Source: an uncultured Drancourtella sp. | GTDB lineage: Bacteria > Bacillota > Clostridia > Lachnospirales > Lachnospiraceae | Reading direction: 5' to 3' | Assembly (NCBI GenBank): GCA_937880845.1 | Contig: CALFLL010000072.1 | Coordinates: forward strand, 62,001-126,000 | Length of the DNA: 64,000 nt | Shown: positions 27,153 through 35,678 of the stretch, piece after piece | Position numbering within the stretch: position 1 is the first letter of the stretch | Layout: the number at the start of each line of letters is the position of its first letter | Program-made: the position numbers and the translations under genes | The notes under the pieces: generated by a model | Seen by the model: the letters and a program-made list of their open reading frames with translations, nothing else | Told to the model about the DNA's origin: nothing | Database searches by the model: none

Positions 27153-28070
27153 GTGGTTGGTAAGAATGAATTGCTGGACAGAATAGAAGGACATTATGCC
27201 AAGATGAGCAAAAGCCAGAAAAAACTGGCGGATTTTATCAAAACTTCTTATGAAAAGGCAGTGTTTATGACGGCGGCAAAGTTAGGAGAAGTGGTTGGTG
27301 TCAGTGAGTCAACAGCTGTACGATTCGCGGTTCAGCTTGGATACAGAGGATATCCGCAATTTCAGAAGGCACTGGAGGAACTTGTGAGTAACCGGCTCAA
27401 TTCCATTCAGAGGATGGAAGTGACATACGGACGTATCAGTCAGTCGGAGATTCTGATGAGTGTGCTGCAGTCAGATATTGAGAAGATTAAGATGACCATG
27501 GAGCATATTGATCAAAATGCATTTGAACTTGCGGTAGATACCATCCTGCAGGCCAGACGGATCTATATTGTGGGGATTAGAAGCTGTGCGCCTCTTGCAA
27601 ATTTTCTGGGATTTTATCTGAATCTTGTCTGTGACAATGTGATCACGGTCAATACAAACAGTTCCAGTGAGATTTTTGAACAACTGATACGGATAAGTGA
27701 AGAAGATGTCATCATCGGCATCAGTTTTCCACGCTATTCTATGAGGACTTTAAAGGCACTGGAATTTGCCAATAACAGGAAGGCCAAGATTATTACACTA
27801 ACAGACAGTATTCATTCTCCGATGAATTTATATTCATCCTGCAACTTGATTGCCAGAAGTGATATGGCATCCATTGTAGATTCCCTTGTGGCACCACTGA
27901 GTGTCATTAATGCTCTGGTGGTAGCCCTTTGTATGAAGAAGCAGACTGAAGTCATCGAAAGACTGGAAACGCTAGAACAGATTTGGGACGAATATCAGGT
28001 GTACAGCCGGGATGAATTAAATCAGGCAAGTGATCAGGTGACGCTTCGCGTACAGGAGGAAACAGAATAG
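27153..28070 (+). CDS. MurR/RpiR-family transcriptional regulator
   Basis: 305 residues. N-terminal HTH_6 (about 1-77: KSQKKLADFI, VGVSESTAVRFAVQLGYRGYPQFQKAL) and a C-terminal SIS sugar-phosphate-binding domain (about 125-265, RIYIVGIRSCAPLANFLGFYLN). Such proteins sense phosphosugars and control sugar catabolism; the ligand is unknown. GTG 27153, 6 nt after AGGAGG, is preferred; the frame is open upstream through the promoter and terminator, which cannot be coding. Followed after 24 bases by a flavoprotein gene and then cmk. Confidence 0.9.
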   Translation: MVGKNELLDRIEGHYAKMSKSQKKLADFIKTSYEKAVFMTAAKLGEVVGVSESTAVRFAVQLGYRGYPQFQKALEELVSNRLNSIQRMEVTYGRISQSEILMSVLQSDIEKIKMTMEHIDQNAFELAVDTILQARRIYIVGIRSCAPLANFLGFYLNLVCDNVITVNTNSSSEIFEQLIRISEEDVIIGISFPRYSMRTLKALEFANNRKAKIITLTDSIHSPMNLYSSCNLIARSDMASIVDSLVAPLSVINALVVALCMKKQTEVIERLETLEQIWDEYQVYSRDELNQASDQVTLRVQEETE

Positions 28071-28094
28071 GAAACATAAGAAAAGGAGAACCGG

Positions 28095-29330
28095 ATGGGG
28101 AAGACACTGGTAATCGGCGGCGGGGCAGCCGGCATGATGGCAGCGATCTTTGCAGCCAGAGGAGGCAGCAGCGTCGAGTTATTTGAAAAAAACGAAAAAT
28201 TAGGGAAAAAAATATATATTACAGGAAAGGGCAGATGCAATCTCACCAATGCCTGTGATATGGAAGAACTTCTGGATTCCGTTGTTACCAATAAGAAGTT
28301 TTTATATAGTAGTTTTTATGGATTTACAAATGAAGAAACGATGGAATTTTTTGAAGAAATCGGACTAAGAATCAAAACCGAACGGGGAAACAGAGTATTT
28401 CCGAGTTCAGATCATTCTTCTGACGTGATTCGGGTACTTCAGGAAGAACTAAAACGTCTTGGAGTGATCATACATCTGCAGACCAAGGTTACATGGGTGG
28501 GGGAAAAGGAAGGAAGATTTTCTCATATAAAGCTTGCCGACGGAACCGAAACTTTTGGAGATGCCTGTATCATTGCAACAGGCGGTAATTCTTATCAGAC
28601 CACAGGTTCTGACGGAGATGGTTACCGATTTGCAAGAAATCTTGGACATACGGTACAGGAGATTCGGCCGGCACTTGTTCCGTTGGAAACAAAGGAAGCC
28701 TTTGTAAAAGAATTGCAGGGACTGTCTCTTCGAAATGTAGAGGTGGCTATTTACGATGGAAAGAAAGAAAAATACCGTGACTTTGGAGAAATGCTTTTTA
28801 CCCATTACGGGGTCAGCGGACCATTGATGTTGACTGCCAGCTCTTTTATCGGGAAGATTTTAGAGGAACGTCCTCTCCGGCTTGTGATTGACCTGAAGCC
28901 GGCTCTTTCTTTTGAACAGCTGGATGCCCGCGTATTACGGGATTTTGAAGAAAACAAAAATAAACAGTTTAAAAATGCAGTTGGAAAGCTGTTCCCTGCC
29001 AAACTGATTCCGGTGATGATTGAGCAAAGCGGGATTCATCCGGATAAAAAGGTAAATGAGATTTCCAAAGAAGAAAGACAGCACTTTGTTTTTCTTATGA
29101 AAGGACTGGAGATCACTCTTACCGGACTGCGTGGATATAATGAAGCCGTCATTACCCAGGGAGGGGTCAGTGTAAAGGAAATTAATCCGGCTACCATGGA
29201 ATCTAAGAAGGTAAAGGGCATTTATTTTGCGGGAGAGGTTTTGGATTTGGATGCTGTGACCGGAGGATTTAATTTGCAAATTGCATGGTCAACAGGAAAT
29301 GCAGCAGGAGCCTGCTCGGCAGAAGAATAA
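28095..29330 (+). CDS. HI0933/BaiN-like FAD-dependent oxidoreductase
   Basis: 411 residues. N-terminal Rossmann FAD motif GGGAAGMMAAIFAA followed by KKIYITGKGRCNLTN, the family's conserved GKGRCN; C-terminal GEVLDLDAVTGGFNLQIAWSTG binds the FAD. The family (YhiN/HI0933) is widespread and mostly uncharacterised. A Clostridium scindens member, BaiN, reduces a bile-acid intermediate, but family membership alone does not show that activity here. 21 bases before cmk. Confidence 0.9.
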   Translation: MGKTLVIGGGAAGMMAAIFAARGGSSVELFEKNEKLGKKIYITGKGRCNLTNACDMEELLDSVVTNKKFLYSSFYGFTNEETMEFFEEIGLRIKTERGNRVFPSSDHSSDVIRVLQEELKRLGVIIHLQTKVTWVGEKEGRFSHIKLADGTETFGDACIIATGGNSYQTTGSDGDGYRFARNLGHTVQEIRPALVPLETKEAFVKELQGLSLRNVEVAIYDGKKEKYRDFGEMLFTHYGVSGPLMLTASSFIGKILEERPLRLVIDLKPALSFEQLDARVLRDFEENKNKQFKNAVGKLFPAKLIPVMIEQSGIHPDKKVNEISKEERQHFVFLMKGLEITLTGLRGYNEAVITQGGVSVKEINPATMESKKVKGIYFAGEVLDLDAVTGGFNLQIAWSTGNAAGACSAEE

Positions 29331-29351
29331 AGGAAACAGGAGGAAACGATC

Positions 29352-30005
29352 GTGGGATATCAGATTGCCATTGACGGACCGGCGGGAGCCGGAAAAAGCA
29401 CCATTGCCAAGCTGGTGGCAAAAAGAAAAGGTTATATTTATGTAGATACCGGAGCCATGTACAGAGGAATGGCCATTCATTTTTTAAATAAAGGAATCTC
29501 ACCTGAGGATACGGAAGGAATCAAACAGGCATGTGCTGATGCGACTATTACTATCGGATATGAAGACGGTCAGCAGCAGATTTATTTAAATGGCCAAAAT
29601 GTTACGGAAAGATTAAGAGAAGAAGAAGTGGGGAACATGGCTTCCAAAAGCTCCGGAATCCCGGAGGTAAGAGCCAAACTTCTGCAACTTCAGCGGGAAA
29701 TCGCCCAAAGAGAAAATGTAGTCATGGACGGACGGGATATAGGGACAAGCATCCTGCCTGATGCAAATGTTAAGATTTTCTTAACTGCAAGTGTTGACAC
29801 CAGAGCCTTACGCCGCTACAATGAGCTATTGGATAAGGGAGAAGACTGCGATCTGGCGAAAATTGCGGCGGACATTGCAGAAAGAGACAGAAGAGATATG
29901 TCAAGAGAAATCTCTCCTTTACGTCAGGCAGAAGATGCCGTTCTTATAGACAGCTCTGATCTGACGATCGAAGAAGTTGTAGACAGAATAGAAACACTTT
30001 TGTAA
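29352..30005 (+). CDS. cmk: Cytidylate kinase
   Basis: Phosphorylates CMP and dCMP. 217 residues, normal length. P-loop GPAGAGKST (Lys15), YVDTGAMYRG, DGRDIGTSILPDA, and the lid region AERDRRDMSRE. GTG start 29352 after AGGAGG. Last gene of the RpiR-flavoprotein-cmk group; the polysaccharide promoter starts 38 bases after its stop. Confidence 0.97.
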   Translation: MGYQIAIDGPAGAGKSTIAKLVAKRKGYIYVDTGAMYRGMAIHFLNKGISPEDTEGIKQACADATITIGYEDGQQQIYLNGQNVTERLREEEVGNMASKSSGIPEVRAKLLQLQREIAQRENVVMDGRDIGTSILPDANVKIFLTASVDTRALRRYNELLDKGEDCDLAKIAADIAERDRRDMSREISPLRQAEDAVLIDSSDLTIEEVVDRIETLL

Positions 30006-30042
30006 CAAAATGGAAAAAAATGGAAAACCCTGAAACTATTGC

Positions 30043-30072
30043 TTGAATTTAGGGGGGGGGGTAAAGTATAAT
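30043..30072 (+). promoter_or_regulatory. Polysaccharide-locus promoter with poly-G spacer
   Basis: TTGAAT (30043-30048) and TATAAT (30067-30072) separated by 18 nt, 10 of which are an uninterrupted G run. Loss of one G would give the optimal 17-nt spacer. Gain or loss of G bases should change promoter strength directly. An alternative -35, TTGCTT at 30039-30044, gives 22 nt and is less likely. Confidence 0.7.
30052..30061 (+). repeat. Poly-G tract G10 in promoter spacer
   Basis: Ten consecutive G between the -35 and -10 elements. One of four G7-G10 runs confined to the polysaccharide locus; elsewhere in the window the longest G run I see is six. Confidence 0.9.
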
Positions 30073-30116
30073 ATAACAGTGTATGTAATAGGATGGGTGG
30101 AATGGAGTGCTATGTT

Positions 30117-30851
30117 ATGAATCGATATGTAGATATGCATTGTCATATTATTCCGGGAGTAGATGACGGAGCCCAGACGCCGGAAGAGACAAAAGAGATG
30201 CTCACACAGGCGTGGGATGAGGGAATCCGCATCGTGGTGGCAACACCCCATTATCACAAGCGCAGAGGAAAGAATGATCTGGATCTGATCAAGAAACAGC
30301 TCCTCGTGGCAAGAAAGCTTGCCAAAGAAGTCAATCCACAGATGCAGATCTGCCTTGGGATGGAGATTTATTATGGGGAAGACATTCCGGAACTTTTAAA
30401 GGAAGGGAAGATTGTCAGCATCCGTAAATCACGGTATGTGCTGTTGGAATTCTCCCCGGATGACGATTTCCAATATATTGTAAATGCAGTAAGAAAGGTG
30501 CAGATGAGCGGTCATTCCGTGGTCATCGCCCATATAGAGCGATATAACTGTCTGCGCACAGACATTTCCAATGTGGAATATCTAAGAGAGATGGGTGCTT
30601 ATATGCAGGTAAATGCCGGAAGTATCATCGGCAATTACGGAAGAAGCGTTAAGAAATTCCTCAGAGAGGCAATGAAAGAAGGACTGATCCAGGTAGTGGG
30701 GACTGATGCCCATGATACGGAAAAGAGAAGCCCGAAGATGAGGGATGCATATTCAGAAGTTGTAAAACGCTGCGGAGAAGAGTATGCAGATTTGATTTTT
30801 GAAAAAAATGCAAAAAAGATTCTTCGAAACGAAGACTTGGATGAATATTAA
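30117..30851 (+). CDS. CpsB/YwqE-type PHP tyrosine-protein phosphatase
   Basis: 244 residues. Manganese-dependent PHP phosphatase that dephosphorylates the CpsD/YwqD-type tyrosine kinase. Metal motifs: DMHCHIIPGVDDG near the N-terminus, ATPHYHKRRG, EIYYGED, VIAHIERY and VGTDAHD. Several ATGs precede; ATG 30117 has GGAG 9 nt upstream and gives the family N-terminus, while ATG 30093 lacks a ribosome site. First gene of the polysaccharide locus, just after the poly-G promoter, and 21 bases before the Wzz-like gene. Confidence 0.93.
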   Translation: MNRYVDMHCHIIPGVDDGAQTPEETKEMLTQAWDEGIRIVVATPHYHKRRGKNDLDLIKKQLLVARKLAKEVNPQMQICLGMEIYYGEDIPELLKEGKIVSIRKSRYVLLEFSPDDDFQYIVNAVRKVQMSGHSVVIAHIERYNCLRTDISNVEYLREMGAYMQVNAGSIIGNYGRSVKKFLREAMKEGLIQVVGTDAHDTEKRSPKMRDAYSEVVKRCGEEYADLIFEKNAKKILRNEDLDEY

Positions 30852-30872
30852 AAGAGAAAGGTATAGTTATTT

Positions 30873-31649
30873 ATGGAAGGAACAAACCAGAATATCAAAG
30901 AAAATGATGAAGTGACAATCGACCTGACAGAATTGTTTATGGCTTTATGGAATAAAGCGCATATTATTATTTTGGCAGGAATCCTCATGGGGTTATTGGC
31001 CTTTGTAGGCACCAAGCTTTTTATTACCCCGATGTATACGTCAACGACGAAGTTTTATGTACTGTCTAAAACAACCGATAATGGAAATGTAACATATAAT
31101 GATCTTCAGACAGGAGCACAGCTTACGAAGGACTATGCAGAGCTTGTAAAGAGCCGTCCGGTGCTGGAGGAAGTCATCTCCGTCCTGAACCTGGATATGG
31201 AAACAGACGACCTGATAGACAAGATCACGGTTACCACACCGACAGATACTCGTGTCATGTCCATCCAGGTAGAAGATGAAGACCCAAAATTGGCAAGAGA
31301 TATTGCCGATGCAGTGCGCCAGGCAGTAAGTATCCAGATCAAAGAAATCATGGATGTAGATTCCGTTCAGACAGTGGAAGATGCCAATCTTCCACAACAT
31401 GCCAGCAGCCCGAATGTGATGAAAAATGCCATCATCGGTGTCCTTCTTGGTATCCTGATCGCGGCAGCAATCATCATTTTGATTTTTATGTTGGATGATA
31501 CGATCAAGACGCCGGATGATGTGGAAAACTATCTGGGACTCAATGTTCTTGCCTCCATCCCGGTTTTTGACGGCGCTGCCATGAAAAACCAGAAGAGAGT
31601 GAAAGGACTGTCAGCAAAAAATTTCCAAAAGAAGACAGGAAAGAAATAG
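30873..31649 (+). CDS. Wzz/YveK-type chain-length and kinase-activator protein
   Basis: 258 residues with two membrane helices (about 31-50 and 188-210) bounding an extracytoplasmic Wzz domain (TPMYTSTTKFYVLSK; DYAELVKSRPVLEEV). The cytoplasmic C-terminus (VLASIPVFDG) is the kind that activates the separate CpsD-type kinase encoded next. Sets polymer length together with that kinase. Confidence 0.92.
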   Translation: MEGTNQNIKENDEVTIDLTELFMALWNKAHIIILAGILMGLLAFVGTKLFITPMYTSTTKFYVLSKTTDNGNVTYNDLQTGAQLTKDYAELVKSRPVLEEVISVLNLDMETDDLIDKITVTTPTDTRVMSIQVEDEDPKLARDIADAVRQAVSIQIKEIMDVDSVQTVEDANLPQHASSPNVMKNAIIGVLLGILIAAAIIILIFMLDDTIKTPDDVENYLGLNVLASIPVFDGAAMKNQKRVKGLSAKNFQKKTGKK

Positions 31650-31671
31650 AAAGGTACGGAGGTTGTAACTT

Positions 31672-32364
31672 ATGAGAGAGATTACATTGAATTTAAAGAG
31701 TATGCAGGACTACAGGGTGAATGAATCTTATAAACAGCTGCGTACCAACATTGAATTTTCAGGGGAAGAAAATAAGATTATTGCCATTACAAGCTGTACT
31801 CCGAGTGAAGGGAAAAGTACCGTGTCCATATCTATTGCCTATTCCCTTGCAGAAGCAGGAAGAAAGGTTCTCTTTATCGATGCGGATCTTCGTAAATCCG
31901 TATTGGCAGGACGGTATAAGATCAATGGGGAGATGAAGGGACTTACTCATTTTCTTTCAGGCCAGGGAGACCTTTCAGAAGTGCTTTGCAAGACAAATGT
32001 CAAGGGAATGTTTGCTATTTTTGCAGGACCGGTGCCTCCAAATCCGGCAGAACTGCTTGGAAGTAAAAAGTTTGCAGCTTTATTAAAGGAAGCGAGAAAC
32101 ATTTACGATTACATTATCATCGATACACCGCCTCTTGGAAGTGTGATTGACAGTGCCATCGTGTCTTCTGTGTGCGATGCGGCGGTCCTTGTTATTTCGG
32201 CAAATACCATCAGTTATAAATTTGCTCGTTCCGTAAAGGAGCAGCTTGTCAAGACGGGATGTAACATCCTGGGAGTAGTATTAAATAAGGTTTCCATGAA
32301 ACAGAATAAATATTATGGAAAGTATTACGGAAAATATTATGGTCACTACGGAAATGAAAAGTAA
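31672..32364 (+). CDS. CpsD/YwqD-type tyrosine-protein kinase
   Basis: 230 residues. BY-kinase with Walker A TPSEGKST (43-50), Walker A' FIDADLRKS (Asp70 region), and Walker B IIIDTPPLGS. The C-terminus is a tyrosine cluster (seven Tyr in YYGKYYGKYYGHYG) that is autophosphorylated and is the target of the phosphatase at 30,117. Controls polymerisation and export of the polysaccharide. Confidence 0.95.
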   Translation: MREITLNLKSMQDYRVNESYKQLRTNIEFSGEENKIIAITSCTPSEGKSTVSISIAYSLAEAGRKVLFIDADLRKSVLAGRYKINGEMKGLTHFLSGQGDLSEVLCKTNVKGMFAIFAGPVPPNPAELLGSKKFAALLKEARNIYDYIIIDTPPLGSVIDSAIVSSVCDAAVLVISANTISYKFARSVKEQLVKTGCNILGVVLNKVSMKQNKYYGKYYGKYYGHYGNEK

Positions 32365-32390
32365 GAACGAGAGAGTGGGAGAACAATAAG

Positions 32391-33176
32391 ATGAAACAAA
32401 GACTATTGACACTGGCTTTGCTTGTAGGTTGCATCGGCCTTGGAATAGTAGGATTCTTTGTCAATACAACTCAGGATAAAAAGGCACCGGTGATCACGAT
32501 TAAAGATAAGAATAAGAAAATTACCTATAAAGAAGGCGACGATTACGAAAAACTCTTGGAAGGCGTAACAGCGAAAGATAATCGGGACGGCGATGTGACA
32601 AAGGATATTTTTATTGACAGCATTTCTACCGTCAGTGACGGAAAAAGTGCAGTCGTACGATATGCGGTAATTGATTCTCACAATAACGTGGGAGTTAAAA
32701 CAAGGGTTGTAGCCTACGAAGGCACGCAGGGGGCCGAAAATGATGTCAGTAAGCCGGACAAAGCAGAAGAAAAGCTGAATCAGAAGGCAGAAGAAAATAC
32801 GAAGAAGCAGGAAGAATCCAAGGAAACAGAGAAAGAAAAAGAAGAAAAGAAAGAAGAACAGACGCAGGAAGAAGTAAAAGAAACGACTCAGGAGTCAGAG
32901 GAAAATCAAGGAGAGCTGAAACCGGATGGAGGCAACCCGGCTATCCGTTTGAAAGAAACCTCCCGCACGATCAAAGCAGGGGAAAGTTTTGATGTACTGT
33001 CTGTAGTCGACGAGATTGTAGACGATCAGGATGATATGTCCTCCCTGTCACGGAGGATCCATGCAGATGGAGATTACAATGTATCCGTACCGGGGACGTA
33101 TACAATTCGTTACTATGTGACAGATTCAAGTAATAACAGTTCTAATGTGGAAGAATTTACTCTGGTAGTAAAGTAA
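32391..33176 (+). CDS. Secreted or anchored Ig-like (DUF5011-type) protein in the polysaccharide locus
   Basis: 261 residues. N-terminal hydrophobic helix (LLTLALLVGCIGLGIVGFFV), then two bacterial Ig-like domains of the DUF5011 kind: residues about 30-108 (APVITIKDKNKKITYKEGDDY; TAKDNRDGDVT) and about 185-261 (VSVPGTYTIRYYVTDSSNNSS). They are joined by a Lys/Glu/Gln-rich linker of about 60 residues. The Cys in VGC could be a lipobox, but the helix looks uncleaved. Not a usual component of such loci; it may organise the export or ligation machinery at the cell surface, by inference. Confidence 0.75.
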   Translation: MKQRLLTLALLVGCIGLGIVGFFVNTTQDKKAPVITIKDKNKKITYKEGDDYEKLLEGVTAKDNRDGDVTKDIFIDSISTVSDGKSAVVRYAVIDSHNNVGVKTRVVAYEGTQGAENDVSKPDKAEEKLNQKAEENTKKQEESKETEKEKEEKKEEQTQEEVKETTQESEENQGELKPDGGNPAIRLKETSRTIKAGESFDVLSVVDEIVDDQDDMSSLSRRIHADGDYNVSVPGTYTIRYYVTDSSNNSSNVEEFTLVVK

Positions 33177-33192
33177 GTAAGGAGAGAGAAGA

Positions 33193-34668
33193 ATGCCGGA
33201 AAAAAGAAACAGAAGAGGACAGGAACATTATTCCAGGCACAGAAGAGAAAAGAAAAAGCATATTGCAGGGAAGATCATTGCTGTCCTGCAACTGTTGGTG
33301 TCTGTGATTTTTGTGGGAATTTTATATAACAGTGGAATGATTCCAAACAAATATCTACTGGCAGGTTCCGCAGTTTTGTTGGTACTGTTTGCAGTCACCT
33401 TTGGAATGCAGTATATTCAGAATAAAACCCATGTGATCGGAACAATACTAAGTATTCTGGTCAGTGTGGCTTTGGCAGTAGGTGCGTATTATTTTATCAA
33501 TGTGCATCAGACAATCAGTAATATCGGGGGAGCTTCCTATAAGACGGACAATATGATTGTGGTAGTCAGAAAAGAGGACAGTGCACAGTCCATTCTGGAT
33601 GCATCGGATTATATTTTTGGAATTCAAACATCGGCAGATCAGTCTAACAATGAGAAAATGGTCAAGAAAGTGACAACAATCATTGGGAAAGAACCGAATG
33701 TAAAGGAATTTGCTACGATACAGGAAGAAGCTCAGGCACTTTTGGACGGAAGGATTGACGCTGCCATCTATAACGAAGCGTTTAACGGACTGATTGCAGA
33801 CGAGATTGAAGGATATTCGGACAATATACGGGTGCTGTATCAGTATGGAATCGATACAAAACTGAAAAAGGTTGATCAGAGCGTGACAGAGCCTTTTAAT
33901 GTATATATTAGTGGTATTGACGTATATGGACCAGTTTCCACAAACAGCCGAAGTGATGTAAACATTATTGCAACCGTGAATCCACAGACAAAACAGGTTC
34001 TTCTTACAACAACGCCGCGAGATTATTATGTACCGATTCCGGAAATTTCCGGAGGACAGAAAGATAAGCTTACTCATGCTGGAATTTACGGAGTAGATGC
34101 TTCCATGGCAACATTGGAAGAATTGTACCATACGGACATCAATTATTACGCAAGAGTCAACTTTACATCTCTGATTAAGATTGTAGATACAATCGGAGGT
34201 ATTGATGTGAATTCAGAATATGCCTTTGAGGCAGGTGGATATTCTTTCAAAAAAGGCATGAACCATATGAATGGAAAGCAGGCACTGGCATTTTCAAGAG
34301 AACGTCACAGCTTTGCATCTGGTGATAACCAGCGTGGAAAGAATCAGGAAGCAGTAATCACAGCTATCATTAACAAGATGCTGACACCGTCCATGTTGAC
34401 AAAAACATTAGACATTATGGCTGAACTTCAGGATTCTGTCCAGACAAATGTGACGACAGATCAGATTTCCAAGCTGATTCAGATGCAGTTAAACGAAGGA
34501 GGAAGCTGGAGTATCATCAGTATGAATGCAGTAGGTACAGGGGATGTGCAGCCGTGTTATTCTTCCGGAAGCCAGCTTCTTTATGTCATGCATCCAAATG
34601 ACGTATCTGTGAACAGCATTTCAGATAAAATCAACCGGATCTTAGGTGGAGAGAAGATTACACAATAG
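33193..34668 (+). CDS. LytR-CpsA-Psr (LCP) family glycopolymer ligase
   Basis: 491 residues. Basic N-terminal tail, three membrane helices (about 25-100), then an accessory domain and the LCP domain (YISGIDVYGPVSTNSRSDVNIIATVNPQTKQVLLTTTPRDYYV; GIDVNSEYAFEAGGYSFKKGMNHMNGKQALAFSRERHSFASGD, here broken only by my quotation). The conserved Arg and Asp residues for lipid pyrophosphate and metal are present. Attaches the polymer to peptidoglycan. Member of the first-part operon. Confidence 0.93.
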   Translation: MPEKRNRRGQEHYSRHRREKKKHIAGKIIAVLQLLVSVIFVGILYNSGMIPNKYLLAGSAVLLVLFAVTFGMQYIQNKTHVIGTILSILVSVALAVGAYYFINVHQTISNIGGASYKTDNMIVVVRKEDSAQSILDASDYIFGIQTSADQSNNEKMVKKVTTIIGKEPNVKEFATIQEEAQALLDGRIDAAIYNEAFNGLIADEIEGYSDNIRVLYQYGIDTKLKKVDQSVTEPFNVYISGIDVYGPVSTNSRSDVNIIATVNPQTKQVLLTTTPRDYYVPIPEISGGQKDKLTHAGIYGVDASMATLEELYHTDINYYARVNFTSLIKIVDTIGGIDVNSEYAFEAGGYSFKKGMNHMNGKQALAFSRERHSFASGDNQRGKNQEAVITAIINKMLTPSMLTKTLDIMAELQDSVQTNVTTDQISKLIQMQLNEGGSWSIISMNAVGTGDVQPCYSSGSQLLYVMHPNDVSVNSISDKINRILGGEKITQ

Positions 34669-34700
34669 ATTCCGGGAAAGGGTAATGAGGAGTAAAGAAA

Positions 34701-35678
34701 ATGAAGACAAAGCTAAGTGATAAATTGTACTTGTATCATTGGGTACGTATTTCCATCTTATTGTTTTTTTATGATGTGATTATGATGAATGTAGCCTATG
34801 GACTGGCATTGTGGCTGCGGTTTGATTTCCAGTTTTCGGATATTCCAACTAACTATCTGGCAACGTGGCTGAAGTATATGCCAATTCATACGGTTTGCAC
34901 AGTCGTATTGATTATTTTGTTTAAGCTGTATCGAAGCATGTGGCGGTTTGCAAGCTTTGATGAACTGTCCCGTGTTACTATTGTCTGTGCCATTTCTTTG
35001 GCTCTTCATATTATTGGGACAACAGTCATCTTCGAACGGATGCCGATTTCCTATTATGTGATGGGGGGACTGCTACAATATGGGTTCCTTACGGGAATCC
35101 GATTTTCCTACCGTATCATCCGAATCTGGAAAATAAAGACGATTACAGAAGGAGACCGGGAAGTACAAAATACGATGATCATTGGTGCCGGTGATGCGGG
35201 GCGGGCTGTAATCACAGAACTAAAGAAAAATGGAAACCGAATGAAAACGAAAATCTGCTGTATCATTGATGACAACAGAAATAAGAAAAATCGATATATT
35301 GATGGAATACCGATTGTCGGTACGAGAGATGATATTCCACGAATGGTGGAGAAATTTAAAATCCAGAAGATCATCTTTGCTATTCCAGCCATTGCGGCAG
35401 AAGAAAAAAAGAATATTTTGGAAATCTGTAAGGAAACAGGATGTGAGATCCAGATTGTTCCGGCAGTATATCAGTTGGTAAACGGAGAGGTGAGAGTGAG
35501 CCAGATTCGGCCAGTAGAAATTGAAGAGCTTCTTGGACGGGAGCCAATCCGGATGGATCTGAAGGAAATTTCTTCTTATGTAAGAGATAAAGTCGTCCTT
35601 GTAACAGGGGGGGGGGCGGCTCTATTGGAAGTGAACTTTGCCGCCAGATTGCGGCCTATGGTGCAAAGCAACTGCTGA
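34701..35678 (+). CDS. Membrane UDP-sugar 4,6-dehydratase (PglF/CapD type), N-terminal part, frameshifted at poly-G
   Basis: N-terminal 325 codons of a FlaA1/PglF-type dehydratase: four membrane helices (about 15-130) and a Rossmann-like domain (TMIIGAGDAGRAVITELKK). The catalytic SDR domain starts at VVLVTGG, where G10 (35607-35616) throws the frame out; 23 missense codons then lead to a stop at 35678. The frame would be restored by 8 or 11 G, giving TGGGGSIGSEL with 8. The remainder is intact at 35,618-36,589. With correction the protein would be about 629 residues, normal for the family. A full-length paralogue with an uninterrupted loop is at 39,722. I read it as a phase-variable gene in the OFF state; an assembly error is possible. 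Confidence 0.85.
   Translation: MKTKLSDKLYLYHWVRISILLFFYDVIMMNVAYGLALWLRFDFQFSDIPTNYLATWLKYMPIHTVCTVVLIILFKLYRSMWRFASFDELSRVTIVCAISLALHIIGTTVIFERMPISYYVMGGLLQYGFLTGIRFSYRIIRIWKIKTITEGDREVQNTMIIGAGDAGRAVITELKKNGNRMKTKICCIIDDNRNKKNRYIDGIPIVGTRDDIPRMVEKFKIQKIIFAIPAIAAEEKKNILEICKETGCEIQIVPAVYQLVNGEVRVSQIRPVEIEELLGREPIRMDLKEISSYVRDKVVLVTGGGAALLEVNFAARLRPMVQSNC
35607..35616 (+). repeat. Poly-G tract G10 in the dehydratase NAD-binding loop
   Basis: Ten G encode the glycine-rich loop. The paralogue at 39,722 encodes the same TGGGGSIGSEL with mixed codons (GGC GGA GGC GGT), so the run is not required by the protein. Confidence 0.9.

Noticed and set aside
35063..35068. G6 run inside the first dehydratase (M-G-G codons)
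   Set aside because: In frame and short; no frame break is associated with it, so it is not counted among the switches.
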